Positions 52,329-60,426 of a stretch of 64,000 nt of DNA are shown here, piece by piece. The DNA is taken from assembly GCF_030814995.1 (NCBI RefSeq), contig NZ_JAUSVX010000001.1, positions 1,240,001-1,304,000 of the forward strand. The letters run 5' to 3'. The position numbers and the translations under genes were made by a program. Position 1 is the stretch's first letter; each line of letters begins with the position of its first letter. The notes below the pieces were generated by a model, which saw nothing but the letters and a program-made list of their open reading frames with translations, did not search any database and had not been told where the DNA came from. Origin of the DNA: Labrys wisconsinensis. Its GTDB lineage: Bacteria > Pseudomonadota > Alphaproteobacteria > Rhizobiales > Labraceae.

Positions 52329-55300
52329 GGCTGCTGCGGCTCGACCTCGAACGCTACGGCCCGTTCACCGACCGGACGCTGCACTTCCGGGCGGACGCCG
52401 CCCTGCATCTGGTCCATGGTCGCAACGAGGCCGGCAAGAGCTCGGCCCTGGCGGCGATCACCGACCTGCTCTACGGCTTCGAGCTCCGGTCCAGCGCCGA
52501 TTTCCTGCACAAGTACAGCGAGCTCCGGGTCGGGGCCGAGATCCTCGCCGCCGACGGGCGTCGGCTCGCCGTCCGCCGTCGCAAGGGCAACCGCAACACC
52601 CTGGTGGATGCGCAGGAGCGGCCGCTCGACGAGGCCCTGCTCGAGCCTTTGCTCGGCGGCGTGCCGCGTGAGGTGTTCCGCACCGCCTTCGGCCTGTCGC
52701 AGGAGGGCCTGAGGGCCGGCGCCCAGGCGCTGATCGAGGCCCGCGGCGATATCGGCGAGAGCCTGTTCGCCGCGTCCTCCGGCCTCAGGGGGCTGGTCGG
52801 CGTCCGTGCCGGCCTGGACGACGAGGCCGACGCCCTGTTCGGCCTGCGGCGCTCGGACCGCAAGCCGTTCTACCAGGCGCTGGAGCGCTACGACCAGGCG
52901 CGGAAGGATCTGCGCGAGCAGACGCTGCGCGCCGACGAGCTGAAGGCGCTCGACGACGACATCGCCCGGCACGACGAGCGCCTTGCCGCCATCGTCGCGC
53001 GGCTCGGCGCCGTCGCCGGCGAGCGGGCTCGCCTGGCGCGCGTGCGGCGGGTCGCCCCGATCCTGCGCCGCATCGAGGCAGGCCTGGCCGAGGATGCCGG
53101 GCTCGGTCCCGCGCTTGCCGTCGAGTCCGGCGCGGCGCCGCCGGTCGCCGGCGGCTTCATCGACCGCACCCGCGCCGCCCTCGACGCGGCGGAGCGAGGG
53201 ACCGACGAGGCCGGCCGGCTGGAGCGCGAGGCCGCCGCCGCAGCCGAGGGACTGGCGGACCTCGCCGTCGACCCGCCCGTGCTGGCGGAGGCGGCGGCCG
53301 TCGCCGCGCTGTCGGACGAGCGCGCCGCCCTGGCCAAGGCGTTGCAGGACCTGCCGCGCCGCCGCGGCGAGGCGCGCGGCATCGCCGACGAGGTGGCGGA
53401 TCTGGCGCGCCGGCTCGGCCTGCCCGACCGCGCCGGCCTCGAGCGGCTGCTGCCCGACGATCTTGCCGTCGAGCGCGTCCGTCTGCTCGCCGAGCGTCGC
53501 CAGGGCTTCGAGGCCGCGCTCGCCGGCACCCGCAAGGCGGCCGAGGCCGCGGCGGCCGAGATCGCCGAGCTCGGCGGCCAGCGGGCCCGGCTCGCCGCCG
53601 CGCACGATCCCGCCCCCCTGCGCCGCACCCTGCAGGCGATGCGGCCGGCGCTGGCGGCCGCCGCGGCCACGCAGGAGCGCCGGGTCGAGATGATGCGGCG
53701 CCGGCGGCTCCTGGACGAGCGGGTCGCCCGGCTGGCGGTCGCCGATCCCGGCCTCTGGCATGCGCCTCTTCCGGACGAGGAGACGCTGTTGCGCTTCGCC
53801 GCCCGCTTCGCCGCGACGGCCAGCGGGCGCTCGAGCCTGGAAGCCGAGGGCCGGCGGCAGGCGGCTGCCGTCGCCGATGCCGAGCAGGCCGCGGCGGCCC
53901 TCGCCGGTGGCGACATCGTCGAGGCCGGGCAGCTCGCCGAGGCGCGCGCCCGGCGCGATGCCGGCTTCGAAGCCGTGCTGGCGGATCCGGAACCGGCCGC
54001 CGTCACGCAGTACAGGGGGGCGGTCGCCCAGGCCGACCACCTGGCCGACCGCCGTTTTGCCGCCGCCGACCGCATCGCCCGCCATGAGGCGGCGCAGCGC
54101 TCGGTCGAGGCGGCTCGCGCCGCGCTCGCCGGCCATGCCACGGCAGTCGCCGCCGCAGCGGCGGAGGCCCGGGCCTTGGCGGCGGAATGGGCCGGATTGT
54201 TCGAGGCCTTCGCCGCTGCGCCGCCGCCGGAACGGGCCGTTGCCTGGGCCGGCGAGCTGCGCATGCTGCGCCAGGAGCGCGACGGCATCGCCGAGCTCGG
54301 CGATGCCGTCGCCGCGGCCGAGGCGCGTCTCGCCGCGGAGCGCCCGGCCCTTGACGCGCTGGCCGGCCAGCTCGGCCTCGCCGACCCGGCCAACCGCTCG
54401 CCCGAGACGCTGGTGCGCGAGATCGAAGAACGGCTCGATGCGCTCGAGGCGACGGCCCGCGCCGCCCGCTCCCTGGCCGACCAGGCCGTTCGTGCCGAGG
54501 CGGCGCAGGAGCGGGCGGCGGCCGCCGCCGCGGAGGCGACGGCAGCGCTGGCGGCATTCGAGCCGGCCTGGCGCACCGGCCTCGCCGGCATCGGCCTTGC
54601 CGAGGCAGCCGGTCCCGGCGAGGTCCGCCTCGCCCTCGACCTCTGGCAGAAGGCGGCAGGCCGGCTCGTTCTGCTGCGCGATCTCGAGCATCGCATCGCC
54701 ACCATCGAGGCCGATGCCGAAGGCTTCGCGCGGCGCGCCCAGGGCCTCGCCGCGCGGCTCGGCCTCGATGCCGGCGCGCCCGCGGGCCTGGCCGAGGCGC
54801 TGGCGGCCCGGCTGCAACGGGCACGCGACGCCCTGGCACGCCGCCGCGCCGGCGAGGAGCAGCAGGAGAAGCTCCGCCTGGCGCTGGAGGCGGCGCGCCG
54901 GGCCGGCGCCGCCGCGCAGGAGACCCTCGCCGCGCTGGCCGGGGAGGCGGGCGTCGCCGTGCCGGAGCTGGCGGATCTCGCCGCCCGTCTTTCCCGGCGC
55001 CTGGCGCTGCAGGCGGCCCTTGCCGCCGATCGCGCCGAGCTGGCGCAGCAGGGCGACGGCCTGGCGGAGGCGGTGCTGCGGGCGGAAGCGGGCGGCATCG
55101 AGCCGGTCGAGGCCGCCGCCGCCGACGCGGCGCTGGCCGCCGAGGAAGCGGCGCTGCAGGACGAGCGCACCGGCCTCGTCGGCGAATCGCGCGATCTCAA
55201 GCGCCGCCGCGAGGCCCTGGAGACGGCGAGCGGCGCGGCGACGGCGGCGCAGCGGCGGGAGGACGCGGCCGCCGACCTCGAGCGCATCGCCCGCGACTAT

Positions 55301-55795
55301 CTCGCCCTGAGGACGGCCTCGGCTCTGATCGCCATCGGCATCGAGCGCCAGCGCGAGCGCCAGCAGGATCCGCTGATCGCCCGCGCCGGAGAGCTGCTGT
55401 CGCGCCTCACCGAAGCGGGGTTTGCCGGCCTTGCCGTCGACTATGGCGAGGACGACCGGCCGCGCCTCGCCGCCCGCCGCGCCGACGGCCGGGCCGTCGC
55501 GGTGGACGGCCTCAGCGAAGGCACGCGCGACCAGCTCTATCTCGCCCTGCGCCTCGCCAGCCTCGAAACCTTCGCGGGGCGCCGTCCGGCGCCGCCCTTC
55601 ATCGGCGACGACCTGGTCGTCACCTTCGACGAGGGGCGCGTCGCCGCCGCCCTGGCGGCGCTCGCCGAAGTGGGCGGCGGGGTCCAGACCATCCTCTTCA
55701 CCCACCACCGCCACGTCGTGGAGATCGCCCGGGACCGTCTCGGCCACAATGTCGACGTGATTCCTCTCGGGAACGTCGCGGCCGTGCAGGGCTGA
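52325..55795 (+). CDS. YhaN/Rad50-like AAA ATPase with long coiled coils
   Basis: A 1156-residue SMC-like ATPase. The N-terminal Walker A GRNEAGKSS is at residues 32-40; the middle (about 200-980) is a long alanine/arginine/glutamate-rich coiled coil; the C-terminal AAA half has the signature LSEGTRDQLYLALRLA and Walker B VVTFDEGR near residue 1100. It pairs with the SbcD/YhaO-type nuclease encoded just upstream (ATGA overlap). The complex is presumed to handle DNA breaks or hairpins; the YhaN branch is less studied than SbcC. Very long antisense frames overlap it but are not genes. Confidence 0.93.
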   Translation: MRLLRLDLERYGPFTDRTLHFRADAALHLVHGRNEAGKSSALAAITDLLYGFELRSSADFLHKYSELRVGAEILAADGRRLAVRRRKGNRNTLVDAQERPLDEALLEPLLGGVPREVFRTAFGLSQEGLRAGAQALIEARGDIGESLFAASSGLRGLVGVRAGLDDEADALFGLRRSDRKPFYQALERYDQARKDLREQTLRADELKALDDDIARHDERLAAIVARLGAVAGERARLARVRRVAPILRRIEAGLAEDAGLGPALAVESGAAPPVAGGFIDRTRAALDAAERGTDEAGRLEREAAAAAEGLADLAVDPPVLAEAAAVAALSDERAALAKALQDLPRRRGEARGIADEVADLARRLGLPDRAGLERLLPDDLAVERVRLLAERRQGFEAALAGTRKAAEAAAAEIAELGGQRARLAAAHDPAPLRRTLQAMRPALAAAAATQERRVEMMRRRRLLDERVARLAVADPGLWHAPLPDEETLLRFAARFAATASGRSSLEAEGRRQAAAVADAEQAAAALAGGDIVEAGQLAEARARRDAGFEAVLADPEPAAVTQYRGAVAQADHLADRRFAAADRIARHEAAQRSVEAARAALAGHATAVAAAAAEARALAAEWAGLFEAFAAAPPPERAVAWAGELRMLRQERDGIAELGDAVAAAEARLAAERPALDALAGQLGLADPANRSPETLVREIEERLDALEATARAARSLADQAVRAEAAQERAAAAAAEATAALAAFEPAWRTGLAGIGLAEAAGPGEVRLALDLWQKAAGRLVLLRDLEHRIATIEADAEGFARRAQGLAARLGLDAGAPAGLAEALAARLQRARDALARRRAGEEQQEKLRLALEAARRAGAAAQETLAALAGEAGVAVPELADLAARLSRRLALQAALAADRAELAQQGDGLAEAVLRAEAGGIEPVEAAAADAALAAEEAALQDERTGLVGESRDLKRRREALETASGAATAAQRREDAAADLERIARDYLALRTASALIAIGIERQRERQQDPLIARAGELLSRLTEAGFAGLAVDYGEDDRPRLAARRADGRAVAVDGLSEGTRDQLYLALRLASLETFAGRRPAPPFIGDDLVVTFDEGRVAAALAALAEVGGGVQTILFTHHRHVVEIARDRLGHNVDVIPLGNVAAVQG

Positions 55796-55812
55796 GCGCG
55801 GTGACGGTCTGG

Positions 55813-55829
55813 AAATTCCCGCGGAATTT
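55813..55829. promoter_or_regulatory. Inverted repeat in the promoter region of the small secreted-protein gene
   Basis: AAATTCC and GGAATTT are perfect inverted 7-mers around a three-base centre, about 75 bases before the secreted-protein ATG, followed by a CATAAT box (55833-55838). It is the only AT-rich stretch in this region and may be an operator; the protein bound is unknown. Confidence 0.4.
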
Positions 55830-55902
55830 TCGCATAATGATGCCATTGTCTGTCGATAAATCGGTCGAACCAACGACCATAGGGGCTGAGGAGCTGAGCG
55901 TG

Positions 55903-56199
55903 ATGAAGAAAGTTCTTGCAATGACCCTGGCTGCCGCTCTGGTTGCCGGCGCGACCCTGTCGACCACCGGCGATGCCGAGGCTCGCCGCGGGCGCAACGG
56001 CGCCGCCGTTGCCGGTGCGGCGGCCGGCCTCGTCGGCGGCCTGCTGCTCGGCGGTGCCCTGGCGCAGCGGCCGGCCTATGGCTACGAGGTGGAGCCCGAG
56101 CCGGTCTATGTCGAGCCGGCCTGCTACTGGACCCGCCAGCAGGTGCGCAACACCTACGACTACGGCTATCACTGGGAGCGCGTGCGGGTCTGCGACTGA
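55903..56199 (+). CDS. Small secreted protein with a glycine-zipper segment
   Basis: A 98-residue protein starting MKKVLAMTLAAAL, a Sec signal ending near residue 27. The mature part contains AGAAAGLVGGLLLGGALA, a glycine-zipper membrane-like segment, then an aromatic, acidic stretch (YGYEVEPEPVYVEPACYW) and a single cysteine near the end. Proteins of this kind are common in Hyphomicrobiales and are probably outer-membrane or cell-envelope associated, with unknown function. ATG 55903 is preceded by GAGGAG. An intrinsic terminator follows its stop. Confidence 0.8.
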   Translation: MKKVLAMTLAAALVAGATLSTTGDAEARRGRNGAAVAGAAAGLVGGLLLGGALAQRPAYGYEVEPEPVYVEPACYWTRQQVRNTYDYGYHWERVRVCD

Positions 56200-56222
56200 T
56201 CCTGCCCGCTGGCCAATGACCG

Positions 56223-56248
56223 GGCCCCGCCCTCGGGCGGGGCCTTTT
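56223..56248 (+). terminator. Intrinsic terminator after the small secreted-protein gene
   Basis: A nine-base GC stem (GGCCCCGCC / GGCGGGGCC) with a four-base loop followed by TTTT lies 23 bases after the stop codon. It fits a rho-independent terminator on the plus strand. Confidence 0.85.
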
Positions 56249-56327
56249 GTTGAGCGGCGACGGCGACGCATTGCCAACCCCCGCGGCCTCGCCTAATCAG
56301 GCGGCAGAGACGGGGGAATGACGGCCC

Positions 56328-57113
56328 ATGACCGCAGTCGATTTCGAAGCCTTCGTGGACGAGCTGGCGACCGTGTCCGGAACGGCGATCATGCCATTCT
56401 TCCGCACCGCCCTGGGGGTCGAGGACAAATCGGGCGGAGGGGCCTTCGATCCCGTCACCGAGGCGGACAAGGCCGCGGAGGCGGCGATCCGCCATCGCAT
56501 CCGTGCCACCTTCCCCTCCCATGGCGTGATGGGCGAGGAATTCGGCTCGGAGCGGCTCGACGCCGAGTTCGTCTGGGTGCTCGACCCCATCGACGGCACC
56601 AAGACCTTCATCGCCGGCATGCCGGGCTGGGGCACGCTGATCGGCCTCCTGCGCAACGGCCAGCCCTGCTACGGCATGATGCACCAGCCCTTCACCCGCG
56701 AGCGCTTCTCCGGCGACGGCGGCTCGGCCAAATATCGCGGCCCCGGCGGCGAGCGCGCCCTGCGCACCCGCTCCTGCGCCGGCCTCGCCGACGCCGTGCT
56801 CTACACCACCACCCCGCGCTTGATGCAGGAGCCGGAGCGGCGCATCTTCTCCACCGTGGAGGAGAAGGTGAAGCTGTCGCGCTATGGCGGCGATTGCTAC
56901 GCTTATTGCATGCTGGCGGCGGGCTTCATCGACCTCGTCATCGAATCCAACCTGCAGCCCTACGACATCGTGGCGCTGATCCCGATCGTGGAGGGCGCCG
57001 GCGGCACCATCACCACCTGGGACGGCGGCCCGGCCCAGGCCGGCGGCCGCATCGTCGCCGCCGGCGACCCGCGCATCCATGCCGCGGCGCTGTCGCTGCT
57101 GCAGGCGGGCTAA
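56328..57113 (+). CDS. hisN: Inositol monophosphatase family, histidinol-phosphatase-like (HisN)
   Basis: A 261-residue Mg-dependent phosphatase of the IMPase fold. Metal ligands are clear: E46/D47 in VTEADKAAE, GEEFG at 69-73, and DPIDGTKTF at 86-94. The FIAGMPGWGTLIGLL and MMHQPFTRERF segments match the histidinol-phosphate phosphatase (HisN) subgroup of alphaproteobacteria rather than true inositol phosphatases. It would perform the penultimate step of histidine biosynthesis, dephosphorylating histidinol phosphate. Other his genes are not adjacent. A hairpin repeat copy begins at its TAA stop. Confidence 0.82.
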   Translation: MTAVDFEAFVDELATVSGTAIMPFFRTALGVEDKSGGGAFDPVTEADKAAEAAIRHRIRATFPSHGVMGEEFGSERLDAEFVWVLDPIDGTKTFIAGMPGWGTLIGLLRNGQPCYGMMHQPFTRERFSGDGGSAKYRGPGGERALRTRSCAGLADAVLYTTTPRLMQEPERRIFSTVEEKVKLSRYGGDCYAYCMLAAGFIDLVIESNLQPYDIVALIPIVEGAGGTITTWDGGPAQAGGRIVAAGDPRIHAAALSLLQAG

Positions 57114-57167
57114 AGCGTTTTGCGATTTGGCGGAATCGCCAAGAATCGCAAAGACGCGTCGAAACAA
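57113..57167. repeat. Dispersed palindromic repeat, copy 2, at the 3' end of the hisN-like gene
   Basis: Matches the copy at 23612-23666 at 52 of 55 positions (differences at three C/A or C/T sites) and begins in the TAA stop codon in both. The TTTGCGATTTGGCG arm pairs with CGCCAA and AATCGCAAA. Positioned as a post-gene element. Confidence 0.75.
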
Positions 57168-57171
57168 TGAG

Positions 57172-57214
57172 CTAGAGCAAAGAAGCGTTTCCGTCCAAAC
57201 GCGCTTTGCTCTAG
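57172..57214. repeat. CTAGAGCAAAG hairpin element next to repeat copy 2
   Basis: CTAGAGCAAAG (57172-57182) is perfectly complementary to CTTTGCTCTAG (57204-57214), enclosing a GCGTTT/AAACGC inner stem. Elements of this form are scattered through many Hyphomicrobiales genomes and may be a REP-like family. It lies between the hisN-like gene and the LysE gene. Confidence 0.7.
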
Positions 57215-57288
57215 CGGCGCGGTTTCGCGACGGCCGACGTCTCAGCTTTGCCTCTGCGGGGGGGCCGAACCGTGAGGAGAACCGTCCG

Positions 57289-57921
57289 ATGTACGCCTAC
57301 CTCGCTTTTCTCGGCGTTTCGGCGATGGTCATCGCAACGCCGGGGCCCGACACGGCCATGACCATCCGGAACACGCTTCTCGGCGGCCGTGCCGGCGGGA
57401 TCTCGACCGCGACCGGTATCGCGTTGGGGCAGCTGATCTGGGCCCTGGCCACCAGCATCGGCATCGTGGCGCTGCTGATCGCGTCGAAGCCCGTGTTCGT
57501 CGCGGTCAAATATGCGGGCGCCGCCTATCTCGTCTATCTCGGCGTTCTAGCCCTGCGCGAAGCCCTGCATCCGTCGGCGGCGAGGGCCGGCGCCGGCGTC
57601 CGGCATGGCGAGCGGCGGCTCACGCCGGTCCGCGCCTTCGGCCAGGGCCTCGTCAGCGATCTCGGCAATCCGAAGATGGCCGTGTTCTTTGCGAGCCTGC
57701 TGCCGCAGTTCGTTCCTGCCGGCGACGCGCCGTTCTCGGCTCTTCTGCTTCGCGGCTGCATCTTCGCTCTCATGACGTTCGTGTGGCTCGTCGCCTATGC
57801 GGTCGTGGTCGCCAGGGTGGGCGATTTTCTTCGCCGCGGCGCGGCCGGGCGAATCCTCGAAGGCCTGACGGGTGCCGTGCTCGTCGCTCTCGGGCTGCGC
57901 CTCGCGGCAGAGCAGCGCTGA
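57289..57921 (+). CDS. LysE-family amino acid exporter
   Basis: A 210-residue LysE/RhtB family inner-membrane exporter with about six hydrophobic segments. The ATPGPDTAMTIRNTLLGGRAGG block is the family hallmark at residues 15-37, and GNPKMAVFF appears in the middle. It exports amino acids or related metabolites driven by the proton gradient; its substrate (lysine, homoserine, threonine or other) cannot be set. ATG 57289 follows GAGGAGA at good spacing. It converges with the lysophospholipase-like gene. Confidence 0.88.
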   Translation: MYAYLAFLGVSAMVIATPGPDTAMTIRNTLLGGRAGGISTATGIALGQLIWALATSIGIVALLIASKPVFVAVKYAGAAYLVYLGVLALREALHPSAARAGAGVRHGERRLTPVRAFGQGLVSDLGNPKMAVFFASLLPQFVPAGDAPFSALLLRGCIFALMTFVWLVAYAVVVARVGDFLRRGAAGRILEGLTGAVLVALGLRLAAEQR

Positions 57922-57973
57922 GCGCGGGCGCCCGCGGTTCGCCGCATCCTCTGCTGCGGTGGCGGCCCGCGCC

Positions 57974-58930
57974 CTATCCGCGGCCGGGCACGAAGGCGTC
58001 GAACGCCGCCCAGAACCGGTCGCGCAGCCCATCGCGCTCCTGCATCACCTCGTGCAGCGCCCCGGGCACCGTCACCGCCCGGGTGGCCCGCAGCTTGCGG
58101 ACGAAGCTCTCGGCCGCGAGCGTCGAGACGACCCGGTCCTCGCCCGCCAGCACGGCCAGGGTCGGCATGCGCCAGTCCTGGCCGAAGCCGGGATCGCCGA
58201 GCGTGTCCATCGCCCGGAAGGCGGCGCGCACCCAGCCGATGGTCGGGCCGCCGATGGCGAGCTTCGGCGCGGCTTCGGCCACGGCGGCCGCATGGGCATA
58301 ACGCGTCCGGTCGGAGGTGACCGGGTTGCCCTCGAACGGCCGCAGCACCACCGGCTTCGGCGACCAGCCCGGCACCAGGCGGCGGGAGAGGCCGACGCCG
58401 CACAGCGAACGGGCGATCAGGCGCGGGGCCGGCGGCAGGCCGACCAGGTCGATCATCGGCGCGATCGCCACCATGCGCTCGAACCAGGGCGAGCGCTCGG
58501 CGAGATGGGCGAACAGGATCGAGGCGCCCATGGAATGGGCCAGGGCGAAGAACGGAGACGGGCATTCCGGCAGGGCGATCTGGCGGATGAAGGCGTCGAG
58601 GTCGCGGGCGAAATGCGAGAAATCGGCGATATGGCCGAGCCGCCCGTCCTCGATCAGCCGGTCCGATCCGCCCTGGCCGCGCCAGTCGAGCGTCGCCACG
58701 GCGAAGCCGCGAGCCCTGAGATCCCGGATCACCTCGTAATATTTCTCGATGAACTCCGAGCGGCCATGGAACAGGCAGACCGTGCCCTTCGGGCGCGGCG
58801 TCAGCGCCGGCCAATGGGCCGTGCGCAGGCCCACCCCGTCCGCGGCGCGGATCATCTCGCACACGGCACCGGCGGGGCGGGGATTGGCGGGCAGGTCGAG
58901 GAGCGTCGTGGCGTCGGGAACAGCGAGCAT
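57974..58930 (-). CDS. Alpha/beta hydrolase, lysophospholipase/monoacylglycerol lipase-like
   Basis: A 318-residue alpha/beta hydrolase of the Hydrolase_4/PldB group. The nucleophile is S133 in ALAHSMGAS; LFHGRSEFIEKYYE is the oxyanion-hole region and LAGEDRVV and GALHEV near the C-terminus supply the acid and histidine. It likely removes an acyl chain from lysophospholipid or monoacylglycerol. No signal peptide is seen, so it is cytoplasmic or peripheral. The start MLAVPDATTL is used; there is no better-supported alternative. Confidence 0.88.
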   Translation of the reverse strand: MLAVPDATTLLDLPANPRPAGAVCEMIRAADGVGLRTAHWPALTPRPKGTVCLFHGRSEFIEKYYEVIRDLRARGFAVATLDWRGQGGSDRLIEDGRLGHIADFSHFARDLDAFIRQIALPECPSPFFALAHSMGASILFAHLAERSPWFERMVAIAPMIDLVGLPPAPRLIARSLCGVGLSRRLVPGWSPKPVVLRPFEGNPVTSDRTRYAHAAAVAEAAPKLAIGGPTIGWVRAAFRAMDTLGDPGFGQDWRMPTLAVLAGEDRVVSTLAAESFVRKLRATRAVTVPGALHEVMQERDGLRDRFWAAFDAFVPGRG

Positions 58931-59064
58931 GCGGCCCTTATAGCGGCAAATCTTGCAGGAATGCTTGCCGACAGTCCTGCCGGCCGGGCGTCCGCCCGAC
59001 CCTCGTCGCCGATATGGGATATCGGGCGTCGTCCATCACGACCCGATTCGGGGCAGGAGCGCCT

Positions 59065-59349
59065 TCACGCCCCGGGCGGCCATTGCTGCGCCGCATGCAG
59101 CACGCGCAGGATGGTGAGCGCTTCGGGGGCCTCGGCATAGATCACGATATAATTTGCCCGGACGACCATCTCTCGTGTGCCGGGGACGCGACCCGGACGA
59201 TAGAGCCGGGGATGGTCCGGAAGCCTGGCGACCTTGGCTTCGATGTCGTCCTTCAGGCGTTGGGCGGCATCGGGATTGTCGTCGGCGATGTAATCGACGA
59301 TCGCCAGCAGGTCGTCGCGCGCCGAGCGCCGCCATTCAGGCGCGGGCAC
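59065..59349 (-). CDS. RelE/ParE-type toxin
   Basis: A 94-residue basic protein of the RelE/ParE superfamily: EWRRSARDDLLAIVDYI at the N-terminus, LPDHPRLYRPGRVPGTRE and YIVIYAEAPEALTILRVLH in the second half. It overlaps the antitoxin gene by 14 bases and is the second gene of the pair. As with other members, mRNA cleavage or gyrase poisoning are both possible. Third such pair in the window. Confidence 0.88.
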   Translation of the reverse strand: MPAPEWRRSARDDLLAIVDYIADDNPDAAQRLKDDIEAKVARLPDHPRLYRPGRVPGTREMVVRANYIVIYAEAPEALTILRVLHAAQQWPPGA

Positions 59350-59635
59350 GGCGCTTCTTGTCGATCAGGGCTTGCGCCTCGTCCATGACCTGCAGATGGG
59401 GGACCGCGGGGCGCGTATCGGCGAGCGCCTCGTTCACCTTTGCGCGGAACCAGGCATCATAGGCCTGCGGATCGGCAGTGAGGCCGGCGGGAAGCCCGCC
59501 TTCGCGCACGATCCGCGTCAACAGGATCCGCACCGCGTCCGACACCGTCAGGCCGAGGTCGGCAAGCCTTTCCGCCGCCTCTGTCTTCAGCGCGTCGTCG
59601 ATCCGGACATGCAGCATCGATGTGCGCACAGCCAT
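59336..59635 (-). CDS. RelB/DinJ-type antitoxin
   Basis: A 99-residue protein with an N-terminal ribbon-helix-helix: MLHVRIDDALKTEAAERLADLGLTVSDAVRILLTRIVRE matches RelB/DinJ, with the RHH strand near residues 7-12. The C-terminal part is acidic/amphipathic and would bind the toxin. It overlaps the toxin gene by 14 bases. It normally represses its own operon as a dimer. Confidence 0.88.
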   Translation of the reverse strand: MAVRTSMLHVRIDDALKTEAAERLADLGLTVSDAVRILLTRIVREGGLPAGLTADPQAYDAWFRAKVNEALADTRPAVPHLQVMDEAQALIDKKRRARA

Positions 59636-59811
59636 GATGATCTCCTCGCCCTCATCTCCCGGACATCATGTCTCTCAAATGAGATACGCGCAAGGCTCTG
59701 GCTCGATCGCTGCGTGGAGGCCGACAGCCCGCCTCGCGAATCAATCCGCCCGCGCCGGGGGGCGCGGGCGGATTGCCGGACCGCTCCGGAATCACGCTGG
59801 ACGCTTGACGC

Positions 59812-60249
59812 CTACCAGCGTGGACCACTCCAGGGGCTGAACTTCCACCAGCCGCCGTTGTCCCAATCGCGCTTGGGCTTGTCCCATTCGATCACCTGGC
59901 GTCCGGTGATCTCGCTGGTGCGCCCGTCCACCACCAGCAGCACCCGGTTGCCGTGCGGCGACTGCGCCTCCGCGATATAGCTGGAGCCGCGCAGGCGCTT
60001 GATGTCGACGTTGCGGTAGCCCTGCCGGGCGAGGCTGCCCGCAATGGCCCGCGCCGAAAGCAGGCGCAGGCCGGCATTGTCGGGGCCCGATCCCCAGCGC
60101 TGCGCCCAGCCATCGGCCTGCGCGCCGTCGGCGCTGGTCGTGGCCTGGAGCGGCAGTCCGGCGAGCTCGCGGCCATCCTCCTGCGCCCAGGCGGCACCGG
60201 CGAGCGCCGATGCCGTGATGGCGGCTGCGAGGAGGAAACGGCGGAACAT
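59812..60249 (-). CDS. Secreted PepSY-like protein
   Basis: A 145-residue protein with a Sec signal (residues 1-22, ending AWAQE). The mature region contains a PepSY-like element, GYRNVDIKRLRGSSYIAEA with RVLLVVDGRTSEI, and a tryptophan-rich tail (WWKFSPWSGPRW). PepSY domains are thought to bind peptides or inhibit proteases; the function here is unknown. ATG 60249 begins the signal peptide. It is divergent from hutF, sharing a 177-base promoter region. Confidence 0.78.
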   Translation of the reverse strand: MFRRFLLAAAITASALAGAAWAQEDGRELAGLPLQATTSADGAQADGWAQRWGSGPDNAGLRLLSARAIAGSLARQGYRNVDIKRLRGSSYIAEAQSPHGNRVLLVVDGRTSEITGRQVIEWDKPKRDWDNGGWWKFSPWSGPRW

Positions 60250-60426
60250 CGATGCGGGCCCCGGTCGCGACATCGTCCATGTTGCGGATGAGCCTATGCG
60301 GCCCGGCCTGAACAATGCCGGAAAGGACCGTTCAGCCTGCGTTCATCGACGCCGTGCGTTCGGCACGCCGTGCCGGGCGCAGAAAAGGTCGCGGTTTGTC
60401 TTGCGGCGTCGCTGCCCGGTGTGGTT

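Noticed and set aside
51983-55921. A 1312-codon minus-strand frame opposite the YhaN gene
   Set aside because: It is a codon-bias shadow of the coiled-coil ATPase gene, low-complexity and without any recognisable domain.
60308-60335. CTGAAC/GTTCAG inverted repeat before hutF as a HutC operator
   Set aside because: Six-base arms with a 16-base spacer are weak in a region of this composition, and no hutC gene is visible.
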